From Deinococcus aerius (lineage in GTDB: Bacteria > Deinococcota > Deinococci > Deinococcales > Deinococcaceae), in the NCBI RefSeq assembly GCF_002897375.1, contig NZ_BFAG01000001.1:124001-188000 (forward strand): DNA of 64,000 nucleotides, read 5' to 3'. Position numbers and translations under genes: made by a program. Under the pieces are notes generated by a model. It was not told the origin of the DNA and did no database searches. It saw only the letters and a program-made list of their open reading frames with translations. Of this stretch, positions 1 through 15,907 are shown one piece after another (position 1 is the stretch's first letter; the number at the start of each line of letters is the position of its first letter).

Positions 1-1245
1 CTCCCCCACGTCCTGCGGGCGGAGAAGAAGCTCGCGGGGCTCATCCGCACCCTGCTCGCTACGCCGCCGGGCGGGGACGAGTGGACGGTTCCGGCGGGGG
101 CCTCCAAAGGGCTGTCCGAGGAACAGGCGCAGGTGCTCGACCTGCTCGAAGACCACCGCCTCGTCGTGCTGACGGGCGGGCCGGGCACGGGCAAGAGTAC
201 GACCACCCGGGCCGTCGCCGACCTCGCCGAGAAACTCGGGCTGGAGGTCGGCCTCTGCGCCCCGACGGGAAAGGCCGCGCGCCGATTGGGGGAAGTCACC
301 GGGCGCCCCGCGTGCACCATCCACCGCCTGCTCGGGTACGGCCCGGCGGGCTTCCGGCACAACCACCTCGAACCCGCGCCCTACGACCTCCTGATCGTGG
401 ACGAGGTGAGCATGTGCGGCGACGCGCTGATGCTCTCGCTCCTCGCCGCCGTGCCGCCCGGGGCGCGGGTGCTGCTCGTGGGCGACACCGACCAGCTCCC
501 ACCCGTGGACGCCGGGCTGCCCCTCCACGCCCTCACCGCGACCGCGCCGACCGTCCGCCTGACCACCGTGTACCGTCAGGCCGCCGAGAACCCCATCATC
601 CGCGCCGCCCACGGTCTGCTGCACGGCCAGGCGCCCGAGTGGGGGGACCGCCGCCTGAACCTCACCGAGACGGAGCCCGACGTGGGCGCCCGCCGCGTCG
701 CCCTGATGGTGCGCGAACTCGGCGGCCCGACTCAGGTGCAGGTCCTGACCCCCATGCGCAAAGGGCCGCTCGGCGTCGAGCTCCTCAACCACCATCTGCA
801 AAGCCTCTTCAACCCCGGCGACGGGGGCATCCGCATCGCGGACGGCGAGGCGCGACCCGGCGACGTGGTCGTGCAGACGAAGAACGACTACACCAACGAG
901 ATTTTCAACGGCACGCTGGGCACGGTCCTCAAGGCCGAGGGCGGGCGCCTCACCGTGGATTTCGACGGCAACGTGGTGGAGCTCGTCGGCGCGGAACTGT
1001 TCAACCTCCAGCTCGGTTACGCGCTGACCGTCCACCGGGCGCAGGGAAGCGAGTGGCCCACCGTCCTCGGCGTGCTGCACGAGGCACACATGCCCATGCT
1101 CAGCCGCAATCTCGCCTACACGGCCCTGACCCGCGCCCGCGAGCGCTTCTTCGCGGCGGGCTCGGCGAGCGCGTGGAGTAAGGCCGCCCTCCGCCAGCGT
1201 GAGGAGCGCAACACGGCGCTGCTGGAACGGGTGCGGGGGCGGTAG
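1..1245 (+). CDS. recD2: RecD2-type SF1B DNA helicase, C-terminal part (5' end outside window)
   Basis: The reading frame is open from base 1, so the true start lies upstream; 414 residues are visible. The visible part is a RecD/TraA-like superfamily 1B helicase core: Walker A GGPGTGKST (visible residues 58-66), a motif with DEVSM (Walker B, about 134-138), GDTDQLPPV (motif III), and the C-terminal block LTVHRAQGSEW followed by YTALTRAR (motifs V and VI). RecD2 is a 5'-3' DNA helicase not bound to RecBC; in Deinococcus it has been linked to DNA repair and oxidative stress resistance (family knowledge). The gene ends 38 bp before mazE and probably has no transcriptional link to it, because mazE has its own promoter. 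Confidence 0.9.
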   Translation, partial: LPHVLRAEKKLAGLIRTLLATPPGGDEWTVPAGASKGLSEEQAQVLDLLEDHRLVVLTGGPGTGKSTTTRAVADLAEKLGLEVGLCAPTGKAARRLGEVTGRPACTIHRLLGYGPAGFRHNHLEPAPYDLLIVDEVSMCGDALMLSLLAAVPPGARVLLVGDTDQLPPVDAGLPLHALTATAPTVRLTTVYRQAAENPIIRAAHGLLHGQAPEWGDRRLNLTETEPDVGARRVALMVRELGGPTQVQVLTPMRKGPLGVELLNHHLQSLFNPGDGGIRIADGEARPGDVVVQTKNDYTNEIFNGTLGTVLKAEGGRLTVDFDGNVVELVGAELFNLQLGYALTVHRAQGSEWPTVLGVLHEAHMPMLSRNLAYTALTRARERFFAAGSASAWSKAALRQREERNTALLERVRGR

Positions 1246-1254
1246 CTGAGAATG

Positions 1255-1275
1255 TATACTCCTTGTGTCTACAAG
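1255..1275 (+). promoter_or_regulatory. mazEF promoter -10 box with overlapping small palindrome
   Basis: TATACT at 1255-1260 is a near-consensus -10 hexamer. It is followed directly by the inverted repeat CTTGT (1262-1266), GTCT, ACAAG (1271-1275). The palindrome sits at the expected transcription start, where a MazE/MazEF complex could repress its own promoter, as in other mazEF modules. The SD AGGGGG (from 1274) lies just before the ATG at 1284. Confidence 0.5.
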
Positions 1276-1283
1276 GGGGTAGT

Positions 1284-1526
1284 ATGAAGGGACGGATTCA
1301 GAAGTGGGGGAACAGCCTCGCGCTCCGGATTCCAAAAGGGATCGCTGAGGAAGCCGGGTTGGGGCAAAGCACGTCGGTAGAGATTCGGGTGTCTGGAGGG
1401 CAGCTCGTGGTGACGCCTCTGCGCCCACCCCGCTATGAACTTGACGACCTGCTGTCGCGTATTCGCCCCGATCAACTTCATGAGGAAACTGACTGGGGCG
1501 AGCCACAGGGCCAGGAAGAGTGGTGA
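1284..1526 (+). CDS. mazE: MazE-like antitoxin (AbrB/SpoVT fold)
   Basis: The 80-aa product opens with KGRIQKWGNSLALRIPK, the hallmark of MazE/AbrB DNA-binding antitoxins, and ends in an acidic tail (EETDWGEPQGQEEW) of the kind that wraps the toxin. The ATG at 1284 is preferred over the TTG at 1263 because it has an AAGGGGG Shine-Dalgarno seven bases upstream and matches the family N-terminus. The next gene begins inside its stop codon (GTG/TGA overlap at 1523), so antitoxin and toxin should be translationally coupled. Expected role: neutralise the MazF ribonuclease and repress the operon. Confidence 0.85.
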   Translation: MKGRIQKWGNSLALRIPKGIAEEAGLGQSTSVEIRVSGGQLVVTPLRPPRYELDDLLSRIRPDQLHEETDWGEPQGQEEW

Positions 1527-1870
1527 GCGAGCCGCCTTACGTGCCGGGGCGTGGGCATCTGGTCTGGCTGAACTTCACGCCGCACGCCGGGCACGAGCAG
1601 GGGGGGCGGCGCCCGGCGCTGGTCCTGACGCCCGCGAGCTACAACGGCCTGACGGGGCTGATGATCGCCGCGCCGGTGACGAGCCGCGTGAAGGCTTACC
1701 CCTTCGAGGTTGCCTTGCCGCAGGGTGGAGCCGTGCGGGGTGTCGTCCTCAGTGACCACGCGAGGAGTGTGGACTGGAGGGCGCGCCGGGCCGAGTTCGT
1801 GACAGAGGTGCCCGAAGCAGTGTTGGAGGAGGTCGGCGGCAAGCTGGCGGCGTTGTTGCAACTGGGGTGA
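1523..1870 (+). CDS. mazF: MazF-like mRNA interferase toxin
   Basis: About 115 aa, the usual MazF length. It shows the family landmarks VPGRGHLVWLNF, HEQGGRRPALVLT (the basic loop with the conserved RP), APVTSRVKAYPFEV and VVLSDHARSVDWRAR, aligning closely in recall with E. coli MazF. MazF cleaves single-stranded mRNA at short sequence motifs when the labile antitoxin is lost. Two tandem GTG codons (1520, 1523) could start it; either overlaps the mazE stop. All core motifs look intact, so the toxin is probably functional. Confidence 0.85.
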   Translation: MSEPPYVPGRGHLVWLNFTPHAGHEQGGRRPALVLTPASYNGLTGLMIAAPVTSRVKAYPFEVALPQGGAVRGVVLSDHARSVDWRARRAEFVTEVPEAVLEEVGGKLAALLQLG

Positions 1871-1886
1871 AGTCGCCTGCCAGACC

Positions 1887-2090
1887 TTACCGCAGGCCCA
1901 GAAGGTGGTCCACGCCCGCCGCTTCCAACTCCTCATCCAGGTCGTTCGGCCCACCACTTTCCGCCTGGATGTGGGCAGTTAAAGCCGCGTCAAGCGTCTG
2001 ACATCCCTGTTCTGCCCGTCGTTTTTCGGCAGCCTCTTGCCGAGAGGATGCGTGCAACTTCTCGCCCGGGAAAAGGGGCAGGCGCTTCAT
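1887..2090 (-). CDS. small hypothetical protein, convergent to mazF
   Basis: A 67-aa frame (MKRLPLFPGEKLHASSRQ...) whose C-terminus is acidic and Leu-rich (NDLDEELEAAGVDHLLGLR). I recognise no family. Support for expression is a TACCCT hexamer exactly six bases upstream of the ATG, the leaderless promoter spacing found at many genes in this window. It lies tail to tail with mazF and back to back with pyrG. It could be a small regulator or a chance frame. Confidence 0.4.
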   Translation of the reverse strand: MKRLPLFPGEKLHASSRQEAAEKRRAEQGCQTLDAALTAHIQAESGGPNDLDEELEAAGVDHLLGLR

Positions 2091-2135
2091 CCCAGCAGGG
2101 TACGCCGGGCCGCCCTCTCCCGTGCTACCATGGGG

Positions 2136-2172
<37 letters not shown>

Positions 2173-2201
2173 CCGCGTGGGGCGGGCGCTCGTGGTCAGG
2201 C

Positions 2202-3863
<1,662 letters not shown>

Positions 3864-3886
3864 ACTCCAACTCCGCGAGAGAAGCC

Positions 3887-4537
3887 TCAGCCCCGGCTGG
3901 GGCTTTTATCCTGCTGGTCGTCGGTGGGGATGCCCAACGCCGCCAGCGCCGCGTCCACCTGCGCCTCCAGCGACGCGAGATCACCGCTGTTGTCCAGCAC
4001 GAAGGTCGCCCGTTTCCGTTTCTCCTCGCCGGACATCTGCCGCGCGTCCCTTGCCAGCACCTCCTGGGCCGTCAATCCGCTGCGACGGGTTACGCGGGCC
4101 ACCCGCAGGTCGAGCGGGGCGTCCACGACCAGCACGGCGTCCATCTGCGCCTCCAACCCGCCCTCGAAGAGCAGGGGCACGTCCTGCACGACCCATTCCT
4201 CTCCGCGGGCCGCCGCGGCCTGCTCCAGGGCCAGCATCCGCGCCCGGACGCGCGGGTGGATGATCGCGTTGAGCGCAGCCAGCCGGGCGGACTCGCCAAA
4301 GACCCTCGCCGCCAGGGCCGCCCGGTCCAGCTCCCCACCCCGCACCACGCCGGGAAAAGTCGCCTCGATCTCGGCGAGAACAGCCGGGTCGCGGGTCACC
4401 TCGCGCGCCTGCTCGTCGGCGTCGAGGACGGTCAGGCCCCGGGCGCGCAGCAGGCGGGCGACGGTGCTTTTGCCCGCGCCAATGCTGCCGGTCAGCCCCA
4501 GCCGCCGGGGGTGAGCAGGGGGGGGCGGGGCGGACAT
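3887..4537 (-). CDS. coaE: dephospho-CoA kinase
   Basis: 216 aa. CoaE phosphorylates dephospho-CoA, the last step of coenzyme A synthesis. Near the N-terminus is [13 protein letters not shown] (Walker A), followed by [11 protein letters not shown] and [14 protein letters not shown], the CoaE lid and substrate signatures; [40 protein letters not shown] is the conserved C-terminal block. The start at 4537 ([12 protein letters not shown]) is chosen because TACACT lies seven bases upstream with no SD, implying a leaderless mRNA; the in-frame ATG at 4648 would be upstream of that promoter. Convergent with pyrG, divergent from the TPR gene. Confidence 0.93.
   Translation of the reverse strand: MSAPPPPAHPRRLGLTGSIGAGKSTVARLLRARGLTVLDADEQAREVTRDPAVLAEIEATFPGVVRGGELDRAALAARVFGESARLAALNAIIHPRVRARMLALEQAAAARGEEWVVQDVPLLFEGGLEAQMDAVLVVDAPLDLRVARVTRRSGLTAQEVLARDARQMSGEEKRKRATFVLDNSGDLASLEAQVDAALAALGIPTDDQQDKSPSRG
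3889..3907 (+). terminator. Rho-independent terminator of pyrG
   Basis: AGCCCC (3889-3894), loop GGCT, GGGGCT (3899-3904), then TTT. It lies 25 bp after the pyrG stop and overlaps the 3' end of the convergent coaE. Confidence 0.75.
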
Positions 4538-4882
4538 GGCGCCCAGTGTAGGGGGTGACAGTGGAGAAGGGCAGGCGGGCCTCTGCCGCTCCCGTTCCCC
4601 CCTCGGGGGCAGGAGAACTGTGACGTGCCCGTTCTTCCCCTGGGGCATTGGGGCGGGGGCAGGAACGGGGGAATCAGGGGGGCGTCAGAAGTCCGTCAAA
4701 TCGGGCGTCTAGGCTGCTTCCATGCCCTTTGCCGCACCGCGTGGAGCCTGCTCCGGCCTCTCACTGGGACTTCACCCCGCCGCCGGACCCCTTGCCTATG
4801 CTGTCCACGTGACCCACAACGTGCTGGATGGCGGCTTGCACCCCCTGTGGCGCGGTGTTAGCCTCACCCCGGAGGTTTCTGA
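4538..4882. other. divergent intergenic region, coaE / TPR gene
   Basis: 345 bp without a supported gene. It carries the leaderless coaE promoter (AGTGTA at 4545-4550 on the plus strand, TACACT on the minus strand) and the TPR-gene promoter. The middle has GC-rich sequence with no convincing ORF or RNA gene. Confidence 0.6.
4836..4864 (+). promoter_or_regulatory. sigma70-type promoter of the TPR gene
   Basis: TTGCAC (4836-4841), an exact 17-bp spacer, TAGCCT (4859-4864). A GGAGG Shine-Dalgarno follows shortly before the GTG start at 4883. Confidence 0.7.
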
Positions 4883-6058
4883 GTGAAACGACGTACCCTC
4901 GGCCTGCTCCTCGCGGCGGCCACCCTGATGAGCGCGGCCGCGCAGACGCAACCGACGGCTCCGGCCACCCCGGCCACCGCTCAGCCCGCCGCCCCGGCCG
5001 CCACGCCCACCGCCCCCACCCGTCCCGCCGCCAATTACGTCGCGCTGGGGGTCTTCTATTACGAGCAGGGCAAGTTCGACGAGGCCTACGTCGCGTTTCG
5101 CGCGGCCAGCGAGATCGACCCCAGGAACACCGAGGCGCTGCTCGGCCTGGGGCGCGCGCAGGTCAAGCTGCGGCTGTACGGCCCGGCCATCGAGACCTTG
5201 CGGCGCCTGACCCTGCTCGACCCCAACAACGTCAGCGGGTATATCGCGCTGGCCCAGGCGTACCAGCAGCAGTACGTGGGGTCCAGCGACCGGGCGGCGG
5301 TGGCGGGCAACCTCACGGCGGCCCAGAAGGTCCTCACCGATGCCGAGACGGTCGCGCAGGGCCAGACGGGGGACGGCAGGAACCTCAGCCTCAGCAAGAT
5401 CTGGAACGAGCGCGGCTACGTCTACAAGCTCCAGGGCGACGCGGGCCGGGCCATCGACGCCTTCAAGCAGGCCTCGACGCTCAACCCCGACAACGACGTA
5501 ATCCTCTTCAACCTGGGGGACATGTACTACGCGACCGGCAACCTGATGGCCGCGCTGAACAGCCTCCAGCAGGCGGTGATCGCCGACCCGCGCGACGCCT
5601 ACAACCGCGCGTACTACGCCAAGCTGCTCGCCCTGAGCGGCAACATCACCGCCGCCAAGCCGGAGGCCGCCCAGGCCGCCCGCCTGGCCCCCACGAACGC
5701 CTACGCGGTCGGCCAGTACGGCGTGGTGAGCTACCTCAGCCGTGACGCTGCCACGGCCCGCGCCCAGCTCACCCAGGCGGTCAAGCTCGACCCCCTGCGC
5801 TACCCCGAGTTCTACTACTACCTGGGCCGCCTGGACCTGGACGCCGGGGACCTCCAGTCCGCCCGCGAGAACCTGACGCGCGCCGCCGCCCTGGGCAGCA
5901 CGACCGCCGAGTACGCCTACTACCTAGGCCTGAGCTACGAGCGCGGGGCGGGCGTCGTGGCCCCCGACCGCCTCAAGGCCCGCGAAAACTACGAGCGGGC
6001 GCTCAAGCTGAGCCCCAACTACGCGCTCGCCCGCGAGGGTCTGTCGCGCGTGCGCTGA
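4883..6058 (+). CDS. secreted tetratricopeptide-repeat protein
   Basis: 391 aa. The N-terminus [21 protein letters not shown] is a Sec signal peptide, followed by an Ala/Pro/Thr-rich linker (to about residue 50) and then tandem TPR-like helical pairs ([83 protein letters not shown]). TPRs are protein-protein scaffolds; the periplasmic or envelope location suggests a role in envelope assembly, but no partner is indicated. The GTG start at 4883 has GGAGG upstream. Monocistronic; the next gene, sodA, has its own leader. Confidence 0.85.
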   Translation: MKRRTLGLLLAAATLMSAAAQTQPTAPATPATAQPAAPAATPTAPTRPAANYVALGVFYYEQGKFDEAYVAFRAASEIDPRNTEALLGLGRAQVKLRLYGPAIETLRRLTLLDPNNVSGYIALAQAYQQQYVGSSDRAAVAGNLTAAQKVLTDAETVAQGQTGDGRNLSLSKIWNERGYVYKLQGDAGRAIDAFKQASTLNPDNDVILFNLGDMYYATGNLMAALNSLQQAVIADPRDAYNRAYYAKLLALSGNITAAKPEAAQAARLAPTNAYAVGQYGVVSYLSRDAATARAQLTQAVKLDPLRYPEFYYYLGRLDLDAGDLQSARENLTRAAALGSTTAEYAYYLGLSYERGAGVVAPDRLKARENYERALKLSPNYALAREGLSRVR

Positions 6059-6202
6059 CCCGTTCACGCTCTCCCCGGCGGCTTCCTCCTGAATCGGAGG
6101 GGGCCGCTTCGTTGCTGGCCCGCCGTCTCAACGTTCCCTAAAGCTCAACTGTCGCTTCCCCCCTCACCGGGCGCGCGTAAGATGAGCGCCGATGCTGCCC
6201 TC

Positions 6203-6221
6203 ATCCAGGGGGGATGAGGAA
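6203..6221 (+). promoter_or_regulatory. hairpin in the sodA leader
   Basis: CCTCATCC and GGATGAGG form a stem in the 5' leader about 25 nt ahead of the sodA ATG. A TAAGAT hexamer upstream is a plausible -10. The hairpin might affect mRNA stability or translation; no metal riboswitch is recognised here. Confidence 0.35.
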
Positions 6222-6244
6222 CGCGGCCCGAAAGGAGCACCATC

Positions 6245-6877
<633 letters not shown>

Positions 6878-6888
6878 GGACAACAAGG

Positions 6889-6927
6889 AGAGCGCCCCCA
6901 GCCGGACACGCTGGGGGCGCTCTTTAT
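6889..6927. terminator. bidirectional terminator between sodA and tctA
   Basis: GAGCGCCCCCAGC (6890-6902), 7-nt loop, GCTGGGGGCGCTC (6910-6922) is a perfect 13-bp stem, followed by TTTATT on the plus strand; on the minus strand the stem is followed by CTTGTTGTCC. Confidence 0.9.
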
Positions 6928-6933
6928 TGGAAG

Positions 6934-8430
<1,497 letters not shown>

Positions 8431-8970
8431 TTAGATGATCCCCTTCAGCACGCCGGGCGGCAGGTTCAGGCCCAGGCCGCGGGTGAAGACCTCGTATGTG
8501 ACGAGCGCCACGAGGAGCGACACCACGAGCATGAGCCCCCAGCGGCGCTCGCCGAACGCCAGGGCCACGGAGAAGTACATGATCGCCGTGCCGATCACGA
8601 AGCCCAGGGTGGGCAGCAGCACCGTGCCCAGCAGGAAGCCGCCCAGGACGATTCCGGCGGCCTCCAGGTGAACGGGCGCGTTCGGGTCGGTGTCCTCCTC
8701 GGCGGCGGGCTCGGCGCGGTCGCCGCGCAGGGCATTGACGGTCAGCAGCACGCCCAGGGCGGTCAGCCCGACGCTCACGATGAGCGGAAAGACGCGCGGG
8801 CCGACGACCGCGTTGATGCCGAAGGGAATCTGAAAGGTGCCCAGCAGCAGCAGCAGGCCCAGCCCCGTCACCCCCAGGGCGACGAGCAGGTCGGGCACGC
8901 TGACGCCGCGCCTGCCCGTGGCAGAGGCCAGCGGCGCGTCAGGGTGGGCGGAGGGCGGAACGTCTTGCAT
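8431..8970 (-). CDS. tctB: TctB-type small membrane subunit, tripartite tricarboxylate transporter
   Basis: 179 aa with four predicted membrane segments (for example [22 protein letters not shown] and [28 protein letters not shown]), usual for the poorly conserved TctB subunit. The start at 8970 ([10 protein letters not shown]) is taken because GAGGAGGT is a strong Shine-Dalgarno just upstream; the longer frame to 9048 adds non-membrane residues ahead of this SD. It lies between tctC (112-bp gap) and tctA (no gap). Confidence 0.88.
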   Translation of the reverse strand: MQDVPPSAHPDAPLASATGRRGVSVPDLLVALGVTGLGLLLLLGTFQIPFGINAVVGPRVFPLIVSVGLTALGVLLTVNALRGDRAEPAAEEDTDPNAPVHLEAAGIVLGGFLLGTVLLPTLGFVIGTAIMYFSVALAFGERRWGLMLVVSLLVALVTYEVFTRGLGLNLPPGVLKGII

Positions 8971-9082
8971 GGAAAGACCTCCTCGGGGGGTGTGGACGTT
9001 CTCTATTCTGGCGCCCGGAAGCGGGCAAAAGGAGGCGGGGCGGGTCATCTTTCCCCCGCCCCGCCGGGTGCCCCCGCCAGGT

Positions 9083-10030
<948 letters not shown>

Positions 10031-10092
10031 GGAGCCTCCGGGAGTCTGGGCCGGGCGTCCGGCCGGGTGGGTTGAGGGGTTAGAGCTTCCCC

Positions 10093-10121
10093 AGGCTACT
10101 TCCCACTCGGCCCGGTTGCAA
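10093..10121 (-). promoter_or_regulatory. promoter of the tctCBA operon
   Basis: On the minus strand: TTGCAA (plus 10116-10121), an exact 17-bp spacer, TAGCCT (plus 10093-10098). It faces the kinase gene, so an activator such as the neighbouring response regulator could bind in the 10.12-10.21 kb gap. Confidence 0.7.
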
Positions 10122-10214
10122 GAAATTTCTCCGGCTATGACGCACTTTTTTCTGAGCGTTATTTACAACCGTGAACGCAACGCACGCAACGACCGGGGCA
10201 CTATGCAGGCCTCC

Positions 10215-10220
10215 TACAAT
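10215..10220 (+). promoter_or_regulatory. -10 box of the CitA-type kinase gene
   Basis: TACAAT twelve bases before the ATG at 10233. Because this -10 lies downstream of the in-frame ATG at 10203, it favours 10233 as the real start. Confidence 0.55.
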
Positions 10221-10232
10221 GGGACGAAGCTC

Positions 10233-11818
<1,586 letters not shown>

Positions 11819-11822
<4 letters not shown>

Positions 11823-12505
11823 CCCGGGTGCGCGTGCTGCTCGTGGAGGACGACCTGCGGGTCGCCCGGGTGAACCGCGACCTGCTGGAGCGCGACCCGG
11901 ACGTGCATGTGGTGGGCAGCGCGGCCACGCTGGCCCAGGCGGACGCGCTCGCCCAGGCCCTCGCGCCTGACCTGATCCTGCTCGACGTGCATCTGCCGGA
12001 CGGGAGCGGGCTGGGGCTGTTGCGGCACTGGCGGGCGCAGGGGCGCACGACGGATGTGGCCCTCATCACCGCCGCCGATGACGAGGCTTCAGTGCGGACG
12101 GCGCTGGCGCAGGGGGCCTTCGACTACCTGATCAAGCCGTTCACGGGGGCGCGGCTGGCCGAGGTGATCGCGCGGCACCGTGCCCGCCGCGCTCCACGCG
12201 GCACCCTCGATCAGTCGCACCTGGACCGGCTGCTGGGCGTGAGCGGGAATACGCCCGAGCCGCTGCCGCGCGGCATTGACCCACACACCCTGGAACGGGT
12301 GGCGGCGGTGCTGGAGGGGGCCGGGGGTGCCCTGAGCGCCGAGGAGGTCGGGGACCGGGCGCACCTCTCGCGGGTGACGGCCTGGCGTTATCTGGAACAC
12401 CTTGTGCGGGTGGGGCGTGCCAGCCTGGATCACCAGTATGGCCTGGCGGGGCGGCCCGCCAAGCTGTACCGGGCACGCAGTTCGCTGGAAGGGGAGGCTC
12501 TCTAA
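11819..12505 (+). CDS. CitB/DcuR-family response regulator
   Basis: 228 aa. The receiver domain has the acidic pair Asp11/Asp12, phospho-acceptor Asp56 ([13 protein letters not shown]), Thr84 and Lys106 (FDYLIKPF). The C-terminal DNA-binding region ([42 protein letters not shown]) is the CitB-type helix-turn-helix. ATG overlaps the kinase stop (ATGA), so kinase and regulator are coupled. Most likely target: the adjacent tctCBA promoter. Confidence 0.92.
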
Positions 12506-13195
12506 CTCTTTCCCAGCTCGGCGCGTGCTCGGCGGGTCAATTTTGCTTGCGGGGCGTTTCCCTTGGCAGATCGGCGGCGTGTGGGAAGGTTGTTGTGGAT
12601 GAGGGCAGGGGGCAGGGCAACTTGATTCGGTTTGCCTCCACCCCCCAACCCCCTACCCTCAGAGGGGGCGACGACTCCGCCGCGCGGGGCGGCCCGCGCG
12701 TTGACGCTAGGCCTGCACACGTGTCTCTCTTCTCGGTGGAGGGGGAGCGGCGCTGCGCTGGGCAAAGGGCTCGCCCACTTCGCCTGTGGTCGTCCCATCC
12801 CTCTCGCAATGTTTGAACTTGCTGCATCCTCAGTCGCTCGCCCACCGTCTCGCTGCGCGAGCAAGGCGGGGTGAAGGCGGTGCGAGCGCAAGTTCCTTGT
12901 GGGGCTGGGCCGTCCGCAATAGACGGTTTTAAAGAGCTAAAGCTCAGGCGTTGTTGCTCCTGCTGGGCAGTCTTTCCGTCCTGGGTGGGCGAGCCGACAG
13001 TCCTGATCCTCAAGAACGGGTGAACATGCCGGGGTTCCGCCGGGACGTCCGTATGCACGGCCCGCTGGTACGGTGACCTTGCAGACCATTGGCTGTATCC
13101 CTTCCGCCCCCTCCCTCTGCTCCGCGGCCCTTCAGGTCCAGCCAGGTTTTGCAGTTCCCGCGCAGCAGTTGAGCCGGAATCCCTGTGAGGTCGTC
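12506..13195. other. 690-bp gene-poor region with repeat-like sequence
   Basis: No frame in this stretch looks like a gene. It contains a pyrimidine-rich block (CCACCCCCCAACCCCCTACC near 12640) and a long interrupted inverted repeat with arms GAACTTGC (12815-12822) and GCAAGTTC (12888-12895), resembling a dispersed intergenic element. The last 150 bp should hold the cydA promoter; no unambiguous -35/-10 pair was found. Confidence 0.45.
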
Positions 13196-14626
<1,431 letters not shown>

Positions 14627-14639
14627 GAGGAGGGATCTG

Positions 14640-14702
14640 CCGTCAGAAAGGACGATCTTTCCCTTCTCTTCCTGACGGCTGATCGCTGACGGCTGACGGC
14701 TC
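14640..14702. repeat. CTGACGGCTGA-type repeat between cydA and cydB
   Basis: CCGTCAGAAAGGA pairs with TTCCTGACGG to make a hairpin, followed by reiterated CTGACGG / CTGATCG units. The same GGTCAGC/CAGCCGTCAG words occur in the last codons of pyrG (near 3818-3832) and just after the DUF4139 gene (near 42588), so this seems to be a small dispersed element. Confidence 0.5.
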
Positions 14703-14734
14703 CCCTCTCCCCCCAAGGAGGCTGAACCCACCCT

Positions 14735-15772
14735 ATGGACCTCGTGACCCTCTGGTTTTGGCTGATCGCGCTGACCTTCACCCTCTACTTCTTCCTGGAG
14801 GGCTTCGACTTCGGGGTGGATATCCTGCGGCCCTTCCTGGCGCGCAACGAGGCCGAGGAGCGGGCGCTCGTGGGCACCATCGGCCCCTTCTGGGACGGCA
14901 ACGAGGTCTGGGCCATCGCGGCGGCGGGGGTGATGTTCTCGACCTTTCCGGTGTGGTACGGGACCCTCTTCAGCGGCCTGTACCCGGTCTTCGTGATTAT
15001 CCTGCTCTCGCTGCTGATGCGGGGCGTGTCGTTCGAGTACCGCAACCAGGTGGAGTCGCAGCGCTGGCGCTCCTTCTGGGACTGGATGTCGTTTCTGGGC
15101 AGCCTGATCCCCTCGTTCTTCTGGGGTCTGACGATGGCGAAGCTGATCGAGGGCCTGCCCATCAATGCCGACGAGCGGGTGCTGGGCGGCTTTGCCGAGG
15201 TCTTTACCCCCTTCTCGGTGGTGGGGGGCCTGGCGACGACGCTGCTGTTCATGCTGCACGGGGCGAACTTCCTGCTCCTGCGGCTGCACAAGGACACGGA
15301 GCTGTATAACCGTGCCCGCGCCGCCGCTCTTTTTTGGGGCGCACTCGCCACCGTCGCCATCCTCGCCTTCGTGGTCATGGGGTACGTCACCGAGGGGCTC
15401 TTCAACTCCTTCGGCGTGCTGCCGTGGCTCTTCCCGGTCGCCGCCGCGCTCACCCTGGGAAGCATCTGGTACGGGCTGACCCGGCGGCGGGACGTGCTCG
15501 CCTTCCTGATGAGCAGCCTGACCATCGTGTTCTCCACCGTGACCATCTTTATCGCGCTGTACACCCGGCAGGTCGTGTTGCCCTCGACCCTCAACCCCGA
15601 GTACAGCCTGAGCCTGCGGGAGAGTGCCAGCCAGCCGTACACCCTGGTGCTGATGACGTGGGTGGGCGCGATTTTCCTGCCGCTGATCATCGGGTATCAG
15701 GTCTGGAACTACTACATCTTCCGCGAGCGCGTCCGGCCCGAGGAGGGCGGGCTCAACAAGGGGTACGACTGA
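14735..15772 (+). CDS. cydB: cytochrome bd ubiquinol oxidase subunit II
   Basis: 345 aa with eight or nine membrane segments. The start DLVTLWFWLIALTFTLYFFLEGFDFGVDILRPFL and TIGPFWDGNEVWAIAAAGVMFSTFPVWYGTLFSGLYPVF are diagnostic of CydB/CioB. It pairs with CydA in the inner membrane. GGAGG lies upstream of the ATG. It follows cydA by 108 bp that include a repeat, and precedes cydDC by 135 bp. Confidence 0.95.
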   Translation: MDLVTLWFWLIALTFTLYFFLEGFDFGVDILRPFLARNEAEERALVGTIGPFWDGNEVWAIAAAGVMFSTFPVWYGTLFSGLYPVFVIILLSLLMRGVSFEYRNQVESQRWRSFWDWMSFLGSLIPSFFWGLTMAKLIEGLPINADERVLGGFAEVFTPFSVVGGLATTLLFMLHGANFLLLRLHKDTELYNRARAAALFWGALATVAILAFVVMGYVTEGLFNSFGVLPWLFPVAAALTLGSIWYGLTRRRDVLAFLMSSLTIVFSTVTIFIALYTRQVVLPSTLNPEYSLSLRESASQPYTLVLMTWVGAIFLPLIIGYQVWNYYIFRERVRPEEGGLNKGYD

Positions 15773-15907
15773 TGCAAAGTTGCGGTGAGTCGAAGACGAA
15801 CTCAGGCGGATGGGCACAATTTCGTAGGAGAGGGGCCGCGCCTAAATCCGGACGAGAACAGCCGGGGCCTTCCCGGGTAGCCCGGAATTACAGCAAGTCG
15901 GTCTAGC

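Noticed and set aside
15772..15907. 44-codon frame (MQSCGESKTN...) overlapping the cydB stop, considered as CydX
   Set aside because: It has no hydrophobic helix, whereas CydX is a single-span membrane peptide; likely non-coding.
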